Positions 45,776 through 55,432 of a stretch of DNA of 64,000 bases are shown piece by piece (within the stretch, counting starts at the first letter, position 1; every line of letters starts with the position of its first letter). The notes beneath the pieces were generated by a model, which worked only from the letters and a program-made list of their open reading frames with translations, ran no database searches and was not told the DNA's origin. This stretch comes from Toxonevra muliebris (taxonomy: Eukaryota > Arthropoda > Insecta > Diptera > Pallopteridae), in the NCBI GenBank assembly GCA_963691655.1, contig OY829329.1, positions 10,740,708 through 10,804,707 on the forward strand. The letters run 5' to 3'. The position numbers were made by a program, and so were the translations under genes.

Positions 45776-46340
45776 TATGCCATATACCTATCTCCATAGG
45801 TTTAAAATAGAAGAGGACCCGTTCTGCCTCCAGTGTCCGAACGAGCCCGAGGACTCAACACACATTCTCTTTCACTGTCCACGATTTAACAGGGACAGGG
45901 AGGAATTGGAGAGAGCATTTGGTGAACCCTCCACTGTAGGAAATCTGACATCACAGATGTGCGACGAAAACGGCGAAAATCATAATAACTGCGTTGAGGA
46001 ATGCGGAAAACGCGCGGAAAGCAGAACGAAGGCTACAAAACGCCATGAACACAGAAGACGGCGGAAATGAATGATGAACAACCAACAACTGGTGGCACAT
46101 TAGAAAAAATTCCCGAAACGGAAGATGACATACGGCGTTAACAACGCTAACAAAGAGACAGCATAATGCTGAACCATCCCCGCGAAGTAATACTCAATGG
46201 TAGTTAGTTCCGCGGGGAGAATGGTAGAAAAGAAAGTAGGTGGTTTTAGTCGGTAGGAATCCGACATAACCGGACACGAACAGGAGTTCTGCGGTACCTA
46301 TGAAGGTTTACACCTGCCAACGAAAAAAAAAAAAAAAAAA
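45776..46340 (+). mobile_element. 5'-truncated LINE with poly-A tail and 10-bp TSD
   Basis: Flanked by GCATATGCCT at 45766-45775 and 46341-46350. It ends in an A run (46323-46340). The coding remnant continues in frame from the truncation point: YLHRFKIEEDPFCLQCPNEP then THILFHCPRFNRDR, a C-x2-C-x8-H-x4-C knuckle typical of the C-terminus of jockey/R1-type ORF2, open to a stop at 46070. The rest is 3' UTR. Textbook target-primed insertion, younger than the hAT MITE around it. Confidence 0.9.
45788..46070 (+). pseudogene. LINE ORF2 C-terminal fragment (jockey/R1-type)
   Basis: About 94 codons from the truncation point to the stop, open throughout. The C-x2-C-x8-H-x4-C knuckle is intact, followed by a glutamate- and arginine-rich tail with RRRRK at the end. 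Upstream codons from 45729 belong to the host MITE, so the apparent ATG there is accidental. No RT, endonuclease or RNase H remains. The composition is more GC-rich than the surroundings, in keeping with recent arrival. Confidence 0.82.
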
Positions 46341-46413
46341 GCATATGCCTCAGTGCTTTTACAAAAACAAATGTGCACTGAGTGCATATGACGTGGGCAC
46401 CCCTGATCTATAT

Positions 46414-47311
46414 ACATCAAAAGAAAGTACATGAACATAAGAGTATATAAAAATGCGATGATGTCAAAATTCTAGTATTTCTATGCTTTTCTCAAAAATG
46501 CATTAAACGAAATGGTCTTTAATTTCTATCCACTTTAATGATCACACACAATATGATCAAAGCATAAAAAACATCAATTGCTTTACAATAATCACCATCA
46601 TCAAGTGTCATAAAAATATTGTTAATTTACTTGTGATGCTGGTAATAAATGCTATAATTTTCTTACTTTCAAAAACATCAAAAGAAGAAAAATGAAAAAA
46701 CGTTTTGTCAAATTTTCAATTTATTAACACGCAAATTTCATTTTAAAATACTTCATCTAAATAACTTTTAACCACAAAAAAAAAAAAAAAAAAAAACACA
46801 AAATTTGCATCTACTTAACTTTCACCATATTAAAGAAGAAGTTAACACCACCTTCAAACGAAGAAAAAATACAAAAAAATAAAAAAATTAATGCAACATA
46901 ATCAAACACTTTCCATCAGTTTCAGAGGATGAGGCATAAATCAATTTTCGACACACATACAAACAAACATATGTATACACTATGCGGCAGCAAATGTGTT
47001 GCATTTTATGTGTGCACCAAAAAAAAAAAAAAATTGTAATAACAAATTACTATAAAAATTATAGTGTGTCGAGTGGTAGATACATGGAAATGCATACGAG
47101 TACTAAGAGATATATGTATACATATATACATACATGTATAGATACATGTATAAACACGCGGGCGCACACATAAAAATCTAGCAACAATTGCAGCACAAAT
47201 TTAAATCAGAGTGGCCATTTATGTTTAGAGAGTGATAAGGAAAGGGAGAGAAAACAATTCGACCCTTATACACAAACATCCGCAAAAACAAAAATAAATA
47301 AATAAAAATAC
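46414..47311. other. AT-rich spacer
   Basis: No gene recognisable. Long A runs (about 46778-46796) and a TATACATA run (about 47110-47150). Confidence 0.45.
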
Positions 47312-47313
47312 TA

Positions 47314-48580
47314 CAGGGTGACAATCGTAAAGTGACGCACACATTTCAGCAGTTATTTTCAAAAGGACGTACTTCCATTAAGTACAATTAAGTGTTAACA
47401 TTGCTGAATATATAAGCATTCATTTGAACCCCACCTCATTCAATATAACCTCCTTTAGCCTGCACACATGCCTTCAATCGATCCGGAAATCGTAGGACTG
47501 TTCGCCGCAGGACTTCCTGATCAATTTCAGTCCAGGCTTTCTCTAATGAATTTGTCAGCGACTCCAGACTATGGTGTTGAGATGCACAAGCCTTACTCTC
47601 TAAAATACTCCAAATAGAGTAGTCCATTGGATTCCAGTCTGGGGAGTATGGTGGCCATTCTTGAGATGTTATGAATCCAGAAAAATTGTCATTTATCCAT
47701 GTTTGCGTTAATTTTGCCATGTGGGAAGGTGCAGAATCTTGCTGGAAAGTCTAGTTTTCATTTCCAAATGTTTCTTGGGCCCAGGGAAGAACATGTTCAT
47801 TTAAAATGCTCCGATAAACAACCTGGTCAATTTTAACACCCTCTTCAACGAATATTAGAGGGGTTCTGGCATTAGCGGAAACTCCAGCCCATACCATAAC
47901 GGAAGCTGGCTTTTGAACTCGGCCAGCAGTCCTGTTTTGTTGCGATGATGATGTTAGCCACATTCGGTCATTTTGCGCATTGAAATGTGGTTCAACCGAG
48001 AAAATTTTTTCATCTGTAAACAAGATTTTTTAACACGGAGGAGCGTAGCAACGCCTTGCATCTTTGCAGTCGCAAATCTTTCTTTTTTTGTGTCAGATCT
48101 TGAGCTTGTACGGCTAAAGATTAAGCTTTGATTTTGCAATGATTCGCACTGTTTCACGGTTTACTCCCACTTCCTTAGCGAGTTTTCTCATTGAGCGCCT
48201 TGGATTTCGCTTGATTCGTTTACGAATTTTTTCTGTTAAACCAGTAGTGGCAACTGTTGAAAATTTTCCCCGGTCTCTATCTCCAAAACCCCCAGTTTCA
48301 TTATATCGAATAATAGCTCGGTCTACCGTACTACTTGACAAATTTAAAGCCTTTGCAATTTGACGGCTACTATAATTTGCCAAATGAAATTTCATAATTT
48401 CACGACGAATATTTTCCTTGTCCATTTTTATGGAAATTTCAAAATGGAATACCAAAAATTCAAATGAAATTAAAAGCAAAGCCAATGATGAATGAATTTG
48501 CTTTTTAAATTAAAGTAACGGTAAATGGCAAAGCTTGCTGCAGATTATTAAACTTGCTTCACTTTACAATTGTCACCCTG
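47314..48580 (-). mobile_element. Tc1/mariner element, near full length (1267 bp)
   Basis: TA at 47312-47313 and 48581-48582. Terminal inverted repeats of about 22 bp with one mismatch: CAGGGTGACAATCGTAAAG (left) and CAGGGTGACAATTGTAAAG (right, reverse complement). The transposase is on the - strand and occupies most of the interior. Size, TA target and TIRs are standard for the superfamily. It is the only element here that still has both ends and a recognisable full transposase gene. Confidence 0.93.
47436..48425 (-). pseudogene. Tc1/mariner transposase, DD37D spacing, inactivated
   Basis: I take the start at 48425 (MDKENIRREI); an earlier in-frame ATG at 48485 adds a hydrophobic stretch unlike a transposase. 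The N-terminus carries two helix-turn-helix units (SSRQIAKALNLSSSTVDRAI, then RSMRKLAKEVGVNRETVRII), which bind the TIRs. The DDE/D domain has LFTDEKIFSVE (first D), VMVWAGVS, TFQQDSAPSH (second D) and YSPDWNPMDYSIW (third D). 37 residues separate the second and third D, the DD37D spacing described for maT-type elements. It ends KACVQAKGGYIE at 47436. Breaks: TAG at 48114-48116, frameshifts between about 48095 and 48025, and TAG at 47751-47753 just before the second D motif. It cannot make active enzyme. Confidence 0.9.
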
Positions 48581-48582
48581 TA

Positions 48583-50015
48583 AACCCATCTAAACCAAAA
48601 AAAAAAAAAAAAAATTGTATTAATTTACTTTCAAGTATTAAAGTATTTCATAAGCATAGGTATTTACTAATTTATTTTTAGTTCTTTTGTTTAATTTTTT
48701 TTTTATACAAACATCAAGCGCAATGATTTTAACAATAGAACTCAATTTTAAATACAATATACCAACATGTTATTATGTATGTTGTTGTGTTTTTTTTTCT
48801 TGCCTGCTGCAACATATGAAAATTTACTCCCTTTTTTATGCTCCATTAAGCGCAATCGATGCATTGTTGCACTTTTTCGATTCATTATGCTTTTTTTCAC
48901 TCATTCACTGTACATATTTTTATTTTTTTTTTTTTTAGCAAACCAAATATAAAAACAATGAAGAATTGTTTCACAAAATTTTCATGTTGTTGTTGTTGTT
49001 ATTATTAGTATTCTCATAATTGTTGTTTTTGTTGCACCAGTTTTGTTGTCATTGCTGCTGTTGTTGTTTTTTCTGCTGCTGCTGATTGTGCAATATTTAC
49101 TTTAAAATGGGAGTGAACTCCGTTTTTCTTTTGTATTTTTTTTTTTTGTTTAAGTTTGTGTGTGTATGTGTATGTGTAATAATAAAAAGAACGAGCGCAT
49201 AATAATGATGTTGCAGAGCAGATAAATATGTATGTATGTGTGAAGTAGATTAATATGTACACTGAAACAATTCACTGCCTTTTTTTTTTCTTTAACTATA
49301 TTTAGTCCTTTTTGCACTTTTTTTTTATTTTAGTTGAAGAAAAGTGCAAAGGGTCATGCAGAAAGTTTTGTATTCGGATAATAGAAACTTAGATTTAATA
49401 ATTTACTTTTTTGGTTACCTTCTTGAAAGATTTGTTTTTTATTTTTTTTATTTTTTTATCAATCAAATACTAACAGACACCTTTGGAAAAGCTTATTACA
49501 ATAGCACTTGAGAATTTGGAATTTGGGGAAACGAGAATTTTAAAAATTTAATTTGTTCCTTATCTGAACCAAGTTTTTATTTAATTTTGGGAATTATCTG
49601 AAATCACCTTTTTCCTTTCGAACTTGTCGATTTTCCATCATCAATTTTTCCTTTGCCTATTTCTGTGGTCGACTGAGATTCATAACTTTTAATTAAAATA
49701 TTCAATAATTGTTATAAATTTTTTAAAAAACTTTCTATAGAAATCAAAGATTATTCTTGAGATCTCTAGCGGATCCGAAGGGGATTTGTATTGCCAAAAA
49801 CCTGGTTTCAATCCAAGAATCATAATGATCAGAACCAGCATGCAGTCACTCGAGAAAACAAATAGTTTTTTTTAATGCTTTCAGAACAATAATTTTGCAA
49901 TATATGCAACCATTAGCAGATTTAAGGGTGAGGGTGAGAGAGGGGTGGGAGGGAGGGGTGGGGGCGGCGCAAACTAAGTGATCACCAGAGCAAATAAAAA
50001 TGCGCACGAAAAACT
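48583..50015. other. AT-rich spacer with TTG/CTG runs
   Basis: No gene recognisable. TTG/CTG runs at about 48987-49085, TGTGTATG words near 49155-49180. Confidence 0.5.
49925..49967 (+). other. G-quadruplex-capable G-rich tract
   Basis: Six or more runs of three to five G are separated by one to seven bases (AGGGTGAGGGTGAG, AGGGGTGGGAGGGAGGGGTGGGGG). This fits the usual G3+N1-7 rule several times over and stands out in AT-rich DNA. It lies about 50 bases beyond the end of a SINE. Confidence 0.7.
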
Positions 50016-50027
50016 TTTCTAACTGTA

Positions 50028-50447
50028 TTAGGAAGGACGACTTGAAAGTCAGGCACTGCGACCTATAAGATCTATTGTACCAAAGCCCCAAGAAAGAAAG
50101 AAAGGAAGAGAGAAAGAAAGATAAATAAGAAACATACCCAAGCCGAGAATTGAATTCGGGTCTCCAGAAACAAGAGTCTGGCCACAGTGGCGATGGTAGG
50201 ACCTACAGTTTAACGCCGATTCCGAACGGCTGTGTGGCAGTATTTTATCAGCTCGGTCGGTGGTTTTGCCATTACCAACCAAGGTGTGTACTTGTACACA
50301 CTTCTTATAATTCTCATCCGCTTCATATCGATAGTGAATATGTATAAGAAGTTTATGAGAATTAACCAACAGACCAAGACGGGAATCGAACCCTCAACCT
50401 TCTGAATGAAAGTCTAGTGCACTATCCACTAGACTATCGAGGTCGTC
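50028..50447 (-). mobile_element. tRNA-derived SINE (copy 1) with 12-bp TSD
   Basis: On the - strand it starts with a tRNA-like head: TAGTCTAGTGGATAGTGC fits an A box and GGTTCGATTCC a B box, about 30 bases apart. A body follows (ACCGAGCTGATAAAATA, GGCGTTAAACTGTA) and then a TTTC-rich stretch at about 50092-50122. Target duplication TTTCTAACTGTA lies at 50016-50027 and 50448-50459. A second B-box-like word is present near 50146-50160. A pol III-transcribed, non-autonomous retroposon that depends on a LINE. Confidence 0.85.
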
Positions 50448-50459
50448 TTTCTAACTGTA

Positions 50460-51890
50460 GTTAGCATTGATTTTTTTTTAATTTTTAAATTTTTTCATCA
50501 CCATTAGAAAAAAAAGGCGAAAAAAAATTTAAAATTTTTAGTATTCAATGATTTTTCAAATATTTTTTTTTTTTTTTCAACGTTTTCCGTTCTCAAAAGT
50601 GGCATAGTCAAAAATACGAAAATCTGAAATTTGAAATTTTAAAATCAATGCCAACTATAGATGAACATGTTTTTTTTTTGCGTTTCCTTCCGCTCCTTGG
50701 TCATCACATATAATTACTTAATTTTGGGACTTGACTTCTGTTTTTTTTTTTTTTTTTTTGAGAACAAAAACTTTCAGGCGTTGTTTACTTCTGTAAGAAA
50801 ATTGCCACAAGTTATTTACAGAAAGTTTTATTAAAGTAAATTGCTGATGTAAAAAATCCAATAAACTTGTGATTCCTCATTCGAGTCAATTTACTTAACA
50901 AGTGTGCCGCTTATGGCCTCAACACTCTCTTGAAATAATTTTTTTTCATTCTTCAAACTCTTGGGAATATGCATCGAAATCAATGGTAAGGAATGGACAG
51001 AAATGAGTAGAATCAATAGTTACGAAAAAAAATGTTTTAGTTGGTGAAGTAAACTTGTGCCAGCGAAAATTGGGTTGAAATACAAAAAATTTACTAAAAT
51101 GGGGGAAAGAAGGCAATTTGAACCGTTTGGTTATTATTATTATTCATATATGTAGTACTTCTATATTGGCAGTACACACAAGGTACATTCCCCAATATTA
51201 GAGTGAGAAAACCGATAAACGAATGTACCCGAAATGACTTTTCAAAAATTTAAAACTCAGGAGCGGTGTCAAACATGTCAAATAATTTTTTTCCATCTTT
51301 TTTTTGTTTTGCTAAATTCAATAAAATTTTTTTGAATTTAATAAATTAAAAGAGAAAAAGGTCCGAAAGTAGCTTTTTCTTGTGTAAAACAAAAACAAAT
51401 TCAATAAATTTATTTTGCATACGGAAATATGTTCATAACTGCGATAAAAATAATTAAATGCGACAAAAATGGGCAGCAATTTGAGACTTACAAAGCAAAA
51501 AAATGTAAAGAAATATTTTTGTTTGTTCAGCGCTCTTCACCTTTGAGGACTATTAACATATAGAAGAAACCAGACATTTATGTTTATAAAAATAGTTCAA
51601 TTCGTTTCGGACCATATTCTTCTATTTTCATTTTGCCCCTGGAACGATTTCACAATTGTTTGTTTGTATAGTTTACAAATATACCTATCTACCAACACAA
51701 ATAAACAATTTCGATATAGGCTGTCTCTCTTTGATTACGGAATTCAAATTCTTTGTGAAGGTAGGTTACTGCCAATATAGAAGTATTACATATATGTTAT
51801 TAACTCTCTCAGGAGAATGTACTTCCAGTGGAGGGGAAAAATCTGGATGATGATTTTCGAGCCTTAAAATACTAAGACTAACACAAAATG
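50460..51890. other. AT-rich spacer with one inverted repeat pair
   Basis: No gene recognisable. CATATATGTAGTACTTCTA...GGCAGTA (about 51144-51174) is the reverse complement, with one mismatch, of TACTGCCAATATAGAAGTA... (about 51766-51797); the spacer is about 590 bases. Confidence 0.5.
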
Positions 51891-51892
51891 TG

Positions 51893-52092
51893 TCTCTATG
51901 AGAATTATTAGAAAGTAGAAAGCGGACACATCTTGGTAGGCAACGACAATACCACCAAGCTGATAAAAAATTGTCACACCGCCGCCGGAACCGGTGTTAA
52001 ACTGTACATCAATCCATATGGTATCACAATGGGCCGTTCTGGCCTGAGTGCATCCATCGACAGCCATTTAAAAAAAAAAAAAAAAAAAAAAG
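51893..52092 (+). mobile_element. SINE copy 2, 5'-truncated, poly-A tailed
   Basis: Matches the body of the SINE at 50028-50447 in the opposite orientation: ATGAGAATTAT, CTTGGTAGG, ACCACCAAGCTGATAAAA, GGTGTTAAACTGTA. The tRNA head is missing. Here the 3' end is intact: TGGTATCACAATGGGCC, then CTGAGTGCATCCATCGACAG and an A run (about 52068-52092). The TGGTATCACAATG tail is shared with the LINE ends at 494-573 and 14937-15387. Confidence 0.82.
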
Positions 52093-54420
52093 AAAAGAAA
52101 AAAAAAGAGTGTGACGTTGAAAACTGAAACATGTTCTGTTTTTATTTTTTCATTTCAGATAAACCGTTCTCACCGCGAGGGGTGACGAAAAAAGGTGTTG
52201 TGGCAGAACGGCCGTATCGTTCCCAGTTGTCAACATTTTTTTCTAAAAAAATTCATGAAATACCTGGAAATATCAACAAAAGATATACGGTGACTTATTT
52301 TGATAAAATTGCATCGCCTTGGAAAAAAAAAAAATTAATGAAAATTCCATTTTTTCCGACAACAAATGTGTATAACTTTTTAATGAATGGATACCTAATA
52401 ATGCTGATTGTGAAAATGGAAGGTGTAAAATCTTGTTGTTAAAATATTTGAATTATTCATTACACCACTAAAAAATATTTAATCCAATATTTTTCCATAT
52501 CCAAATTTAAATATTCAAAATCCTTTCATGTTAAAATTCTCTATCCGCCACTGAGTTTGACTCTGAAACATCAATAAATTAGGAATTGCTTCATTAAAAA
52601 ATTGTCTCTAAAATCATTGAAAGTGGAAGGGAAATCAAGCTGAGTGAAATTTTCATTATTCGAAGCAGCAGGCATGCCAAAGAGCCTTTCAATTAGTTCC
52701 GGATAATTTAAATTAAAACCTTTGATAAAGAAAGACTTTTCTTTTCTGAACAACTTTCCGCATGACCCTCATAATTTCTGTTTATTTTTTTCTACACTTT
52801 TTCACACTTTTTTTTTTCATAGATTTCAAGCTTATCAATTTTTTTTTTTGCTTTTTCTTTTATTTATCGCTCGGAGAGATAAAAAATTATCTCTGTATGT
52901 CAAAGCAGTCGATCGTTCGTTGGTGATAAAGATAATTTTAATATGCTCGTATTACTGATGAACGTGAGGGTTTGTTTTAATTTTGAAATGTTAAGGCTTA
53001 TGAATTGACTATTTTCTTAAATTATGTATTGTTTTTTATTTATTTATTTATTAATTTTTTTTTTTTGATTTTTGATTTGATTATTTTCATATAAATATAT
53101 TTAATAATAAAATGCAATAATTTATTTTATATTGCCACATAAATTTATATGGTAATCAGCTCATTTATTTATTTATTTATTAGTTTGTTTTTTTTTTAGT
53201 TATTTAAATTGATTTTACTATTAACTTTTCACAGCTAATATGACAAACACTTGTTGCTTTTCTTTATTTTTTATATGCAAATTTTCATTTTAAATGCATT
53301 AATAAATTTTATTTATTTTTTTCTTATTTTTATTTAAGTACACGAAATGAAAAAAAAAAACACAAAAAATTAATTTAAAATGCACTTTATCAGCAGAGTG
53401 ATCTGTTGCTTTTAATTAATTTTGTTTACTATTTTTTTCATGAATTTTTGTTTTTGCTCACAGGCGTTTTTAGATACAAAACGCTTGAAAATATCGCAGG
53501 TAACTTATGCAAATATATTTCAGTTTTTTTTTTTTTTTTGGATTTTTTAATATAATATTGTTTTTCTGCTTAATCAGCTAAATAAAAACACTAACTTTTT
53601 TGCCTTCAATTATGTTCATTTAACCGGTTTTTGTTTTTTGTTCAACTTAGCTTGAATAGAATTTTCTGATATCATTCTCAATACAATCGAATGATCATAA
53701 AATATCTAAAATATATACACTAAAAATACTTTTTTTTTTATTAAGTTTTATTATGCCATTTCTTATAGGCACTCACAAAAAAAAAAAAAAGAAAAAGGCC
53801 AAGAATACTTCAATTCTGCTTTTATGGAAATCTCTTATTTTTTTTACGTTTTTTCTTAATCAATTAAATAAACACTTGAGAAATCATATGAAGATTTCAT
53901 TTTCATTCAAGTACTTGTTTGAAACTTACTTAAAATCACTTCGTTTTTAACACAATTTCATATTTATTAAATTTTTTCAAACGTAAATTAATTTAATTTT
54001 TTTTTTGTTTCGCGCACACATGCGCGCATTTAAACTTCCAATCTTCAAAGTTAACGATCAACTGAAATGTAGTGAACATCATGAGCATATTGAGCACGAA
54101 AAAACAAAACAGAAAAATGAGATATCGAAAATGTATATAGAAACACAGAGCGTAAGAGCAAAAACAAATGTATATATATAAAAGAGCTAAACAAGTTTCC
54201 AGTTTGTTGGAAGTATGATGCTAGCAACATGTTGACGAGCAAACAAATGTTGCTAGGGATCATTTATACGATATGTATCTAAGAAAATTTATTGGTTGAG
54301 TGAGCTACTATGAAAAAAGATATGGGTATGACAACTTGTCGTATAATCATAATGTCGTATAATTTTGTATGAAAAATTAGAGGATATGACACTAAATAAG
54401 ACACCTTGTAAACTGACTAA
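52093..54420. other. AT-rich spacer
   Basis: No gene can be supported. A 103-codon open frame at 52131-52442 is preceded by a pyrimidine tract and CAG at about 52158, like a splice acceptor, but no family is recognised and the frame drifts into low complexity. The rest is poly-A/T and TTTA runs. Confidence 0.4.
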
Positions 54421-55010
54421 TATAAAAGTACCTCAGTGGTTACTTCAGCGCACTGCACATTGATAATGTGCGACTAATAAGTCTATTGTAGTCCCAATAG
54501 CTCCTTGATTATAAGCATTGAGATAGGACAATCTCAGTAAGGATTTTGGCTCTAAAGTGATGATGTTCAGTAGAGATGTGCGCTTGAAATGTTTGGAAAA
54601 ATTTCAACATGCGTGAACATGCGTGTGCGTGAGTACTCACGCACCCATCTCTAATGTTCACACAATCTGGCCTGTAGTGCCCCAGATATCTTTTTCGTCT
54701 ACGAGTGAGTGCCTCGGAGTGCATGAGGATATGTTCCGGCGTCACATTTCCTTCTTAGCAGTATCGAAAGTTATTGTTCTGTTCTATCCCTAGCTTTTAG
54801 CTTTTTCAAGTACTCTCTCAGTTTCCAATGCCCTGCAAGGAAACCTGTAATTAATCTAAGACTATTTTCAATTAACTTGAGGCATTCTGTTGCTCTTTTT
54901 TCGGGTGAATTTTCCGATTAGTAACATTTTTTGCCTAAGCTTAGGGAATTACGCACAGTAGGATTATCTGATCTTCTGGCTCTTCCATTTTCTTTTAGTT
55001 TTTCTTTAAT
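54420..55010 (-). pseudogene. LINE ORF2 C-terminal remnant
   Basis: On the - strand: CLKLIENSLRLITG then FLAGHWKLREYLKKLKARDR (about 54890-54780), TPEHILMHSEALTRRRKRYLG (about 54745-54682), and a LEPKS..LRL tail (about 54555-54500). This is the order seen at the end of RNase H-bearing LINE ORF2 proteins (ITG..GH...R.HL, then EHIL.HC.AL). The knuckle histidine remains but the cysteine is serine. Frameshifts separate the pieces. A small hAT MITE interrupts it at 54571-54653. RT and RNase H are not present nearby. Confidence 0.75.
54571..54653. mobile_element. Very short hAT-like MITE (83 bp)
   Basis: Flanks ATGTTCAG (54563-54570) and ATGTTCAC (54654-54661), an 8-bp TSD with one mismatch. Ends TAGAGATGTGCGC and, reverse-complemented, TAGAGATGGGTGCG. 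A perfect palindrome GCGTGAGTACTCACGC lies near the right end. Non-coding. Removal restores the LINE sequence around it. Confidence 0.8.
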
Positions 55011-55104
55011 GGTGTGAGTCCCTATACCCAGAAAGGGTATAGGGAATTATTTTTCAAATAGTCGGCTATCTAATTTCTATGTATTTCTGTATCCAGGGAC
55101 ACAG

Positions 55105-55425
55105 TGAGAAAGACAAATTTTCTTTGAAAATGGTTTTAATTCATTCAAAAATAAAATCAGTAACAAATTGGAAGAATTGATATTTTATGTGCTCATCCTT
55201 AGCTTCCAGCATAATTTTAAGGCATTTTGGCATAAATTCTTCGGACAATTTGCAAGTGTTAAAGATTTTCTCATCTCGGTACCACCCTTCATTCACTGTT
55301 TGAGTAACTTGATTTTGTTTGCGCAATCCATCTTTCTAAATCTCGCCTGGCATGTGGACTCGATTGGATTGAAGTCCGGAAAATTGCCGGGTCAATCTAA
55401 ATCGGTTTCCCAGCTGTCTTTGTTC
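55105..55425 (-). pseudogene. Tc1-like transposase C-terminal fragment (left, inverted)
   Basis: On the - strand it reads WPGNFPDFNPIES at about 55390-55350, the third catalytic block of Tc1/mariner transposases (here FPDFNPIE, with E as in Tc1). After a frame change come RKMDCANKIKL and then the helical C-terminus to about 55140. The outer flank CACAGTGAGAAAGACAAA at about 55099-55116 may be the terminal repeat. It is paired with an inverted relative at 56667-56910. Confidence 0.8.
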
Positions 55426-55432
55426 AAAGCAT

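Larger units (their letters stand above)
45537..46405 (+). mobile_element. hAT MITE family 2, split by a LINE insertion
   Basis: Ends CAGTGGTGCCCAAAAG and, reverse-complemented, CAGGGGTGCCCAC. Flanks ATCTAAAT (45529-45536) and ATCTATAT (46406-46413) differ at one base, as an aged 8-bp TSD would. Without the LINE (45776-46340) and one copy of its 10-bp target repeat, the element is about 294 bp and collinear with 40987-41294. Confidence 0.87.

Noticed and set aside
50380..50447. A tRNA gene
   Set aside because: A and B boxes are present but it is the head of a 420-base SINE with target duplications, not an isolated tRNA.
52131..52442. Possible exon after a CAG acceptor-like site
   Set aside because: No recognised domain, no donor site I could support, and the frame degenerates into low complexity. 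Kept only as a note.
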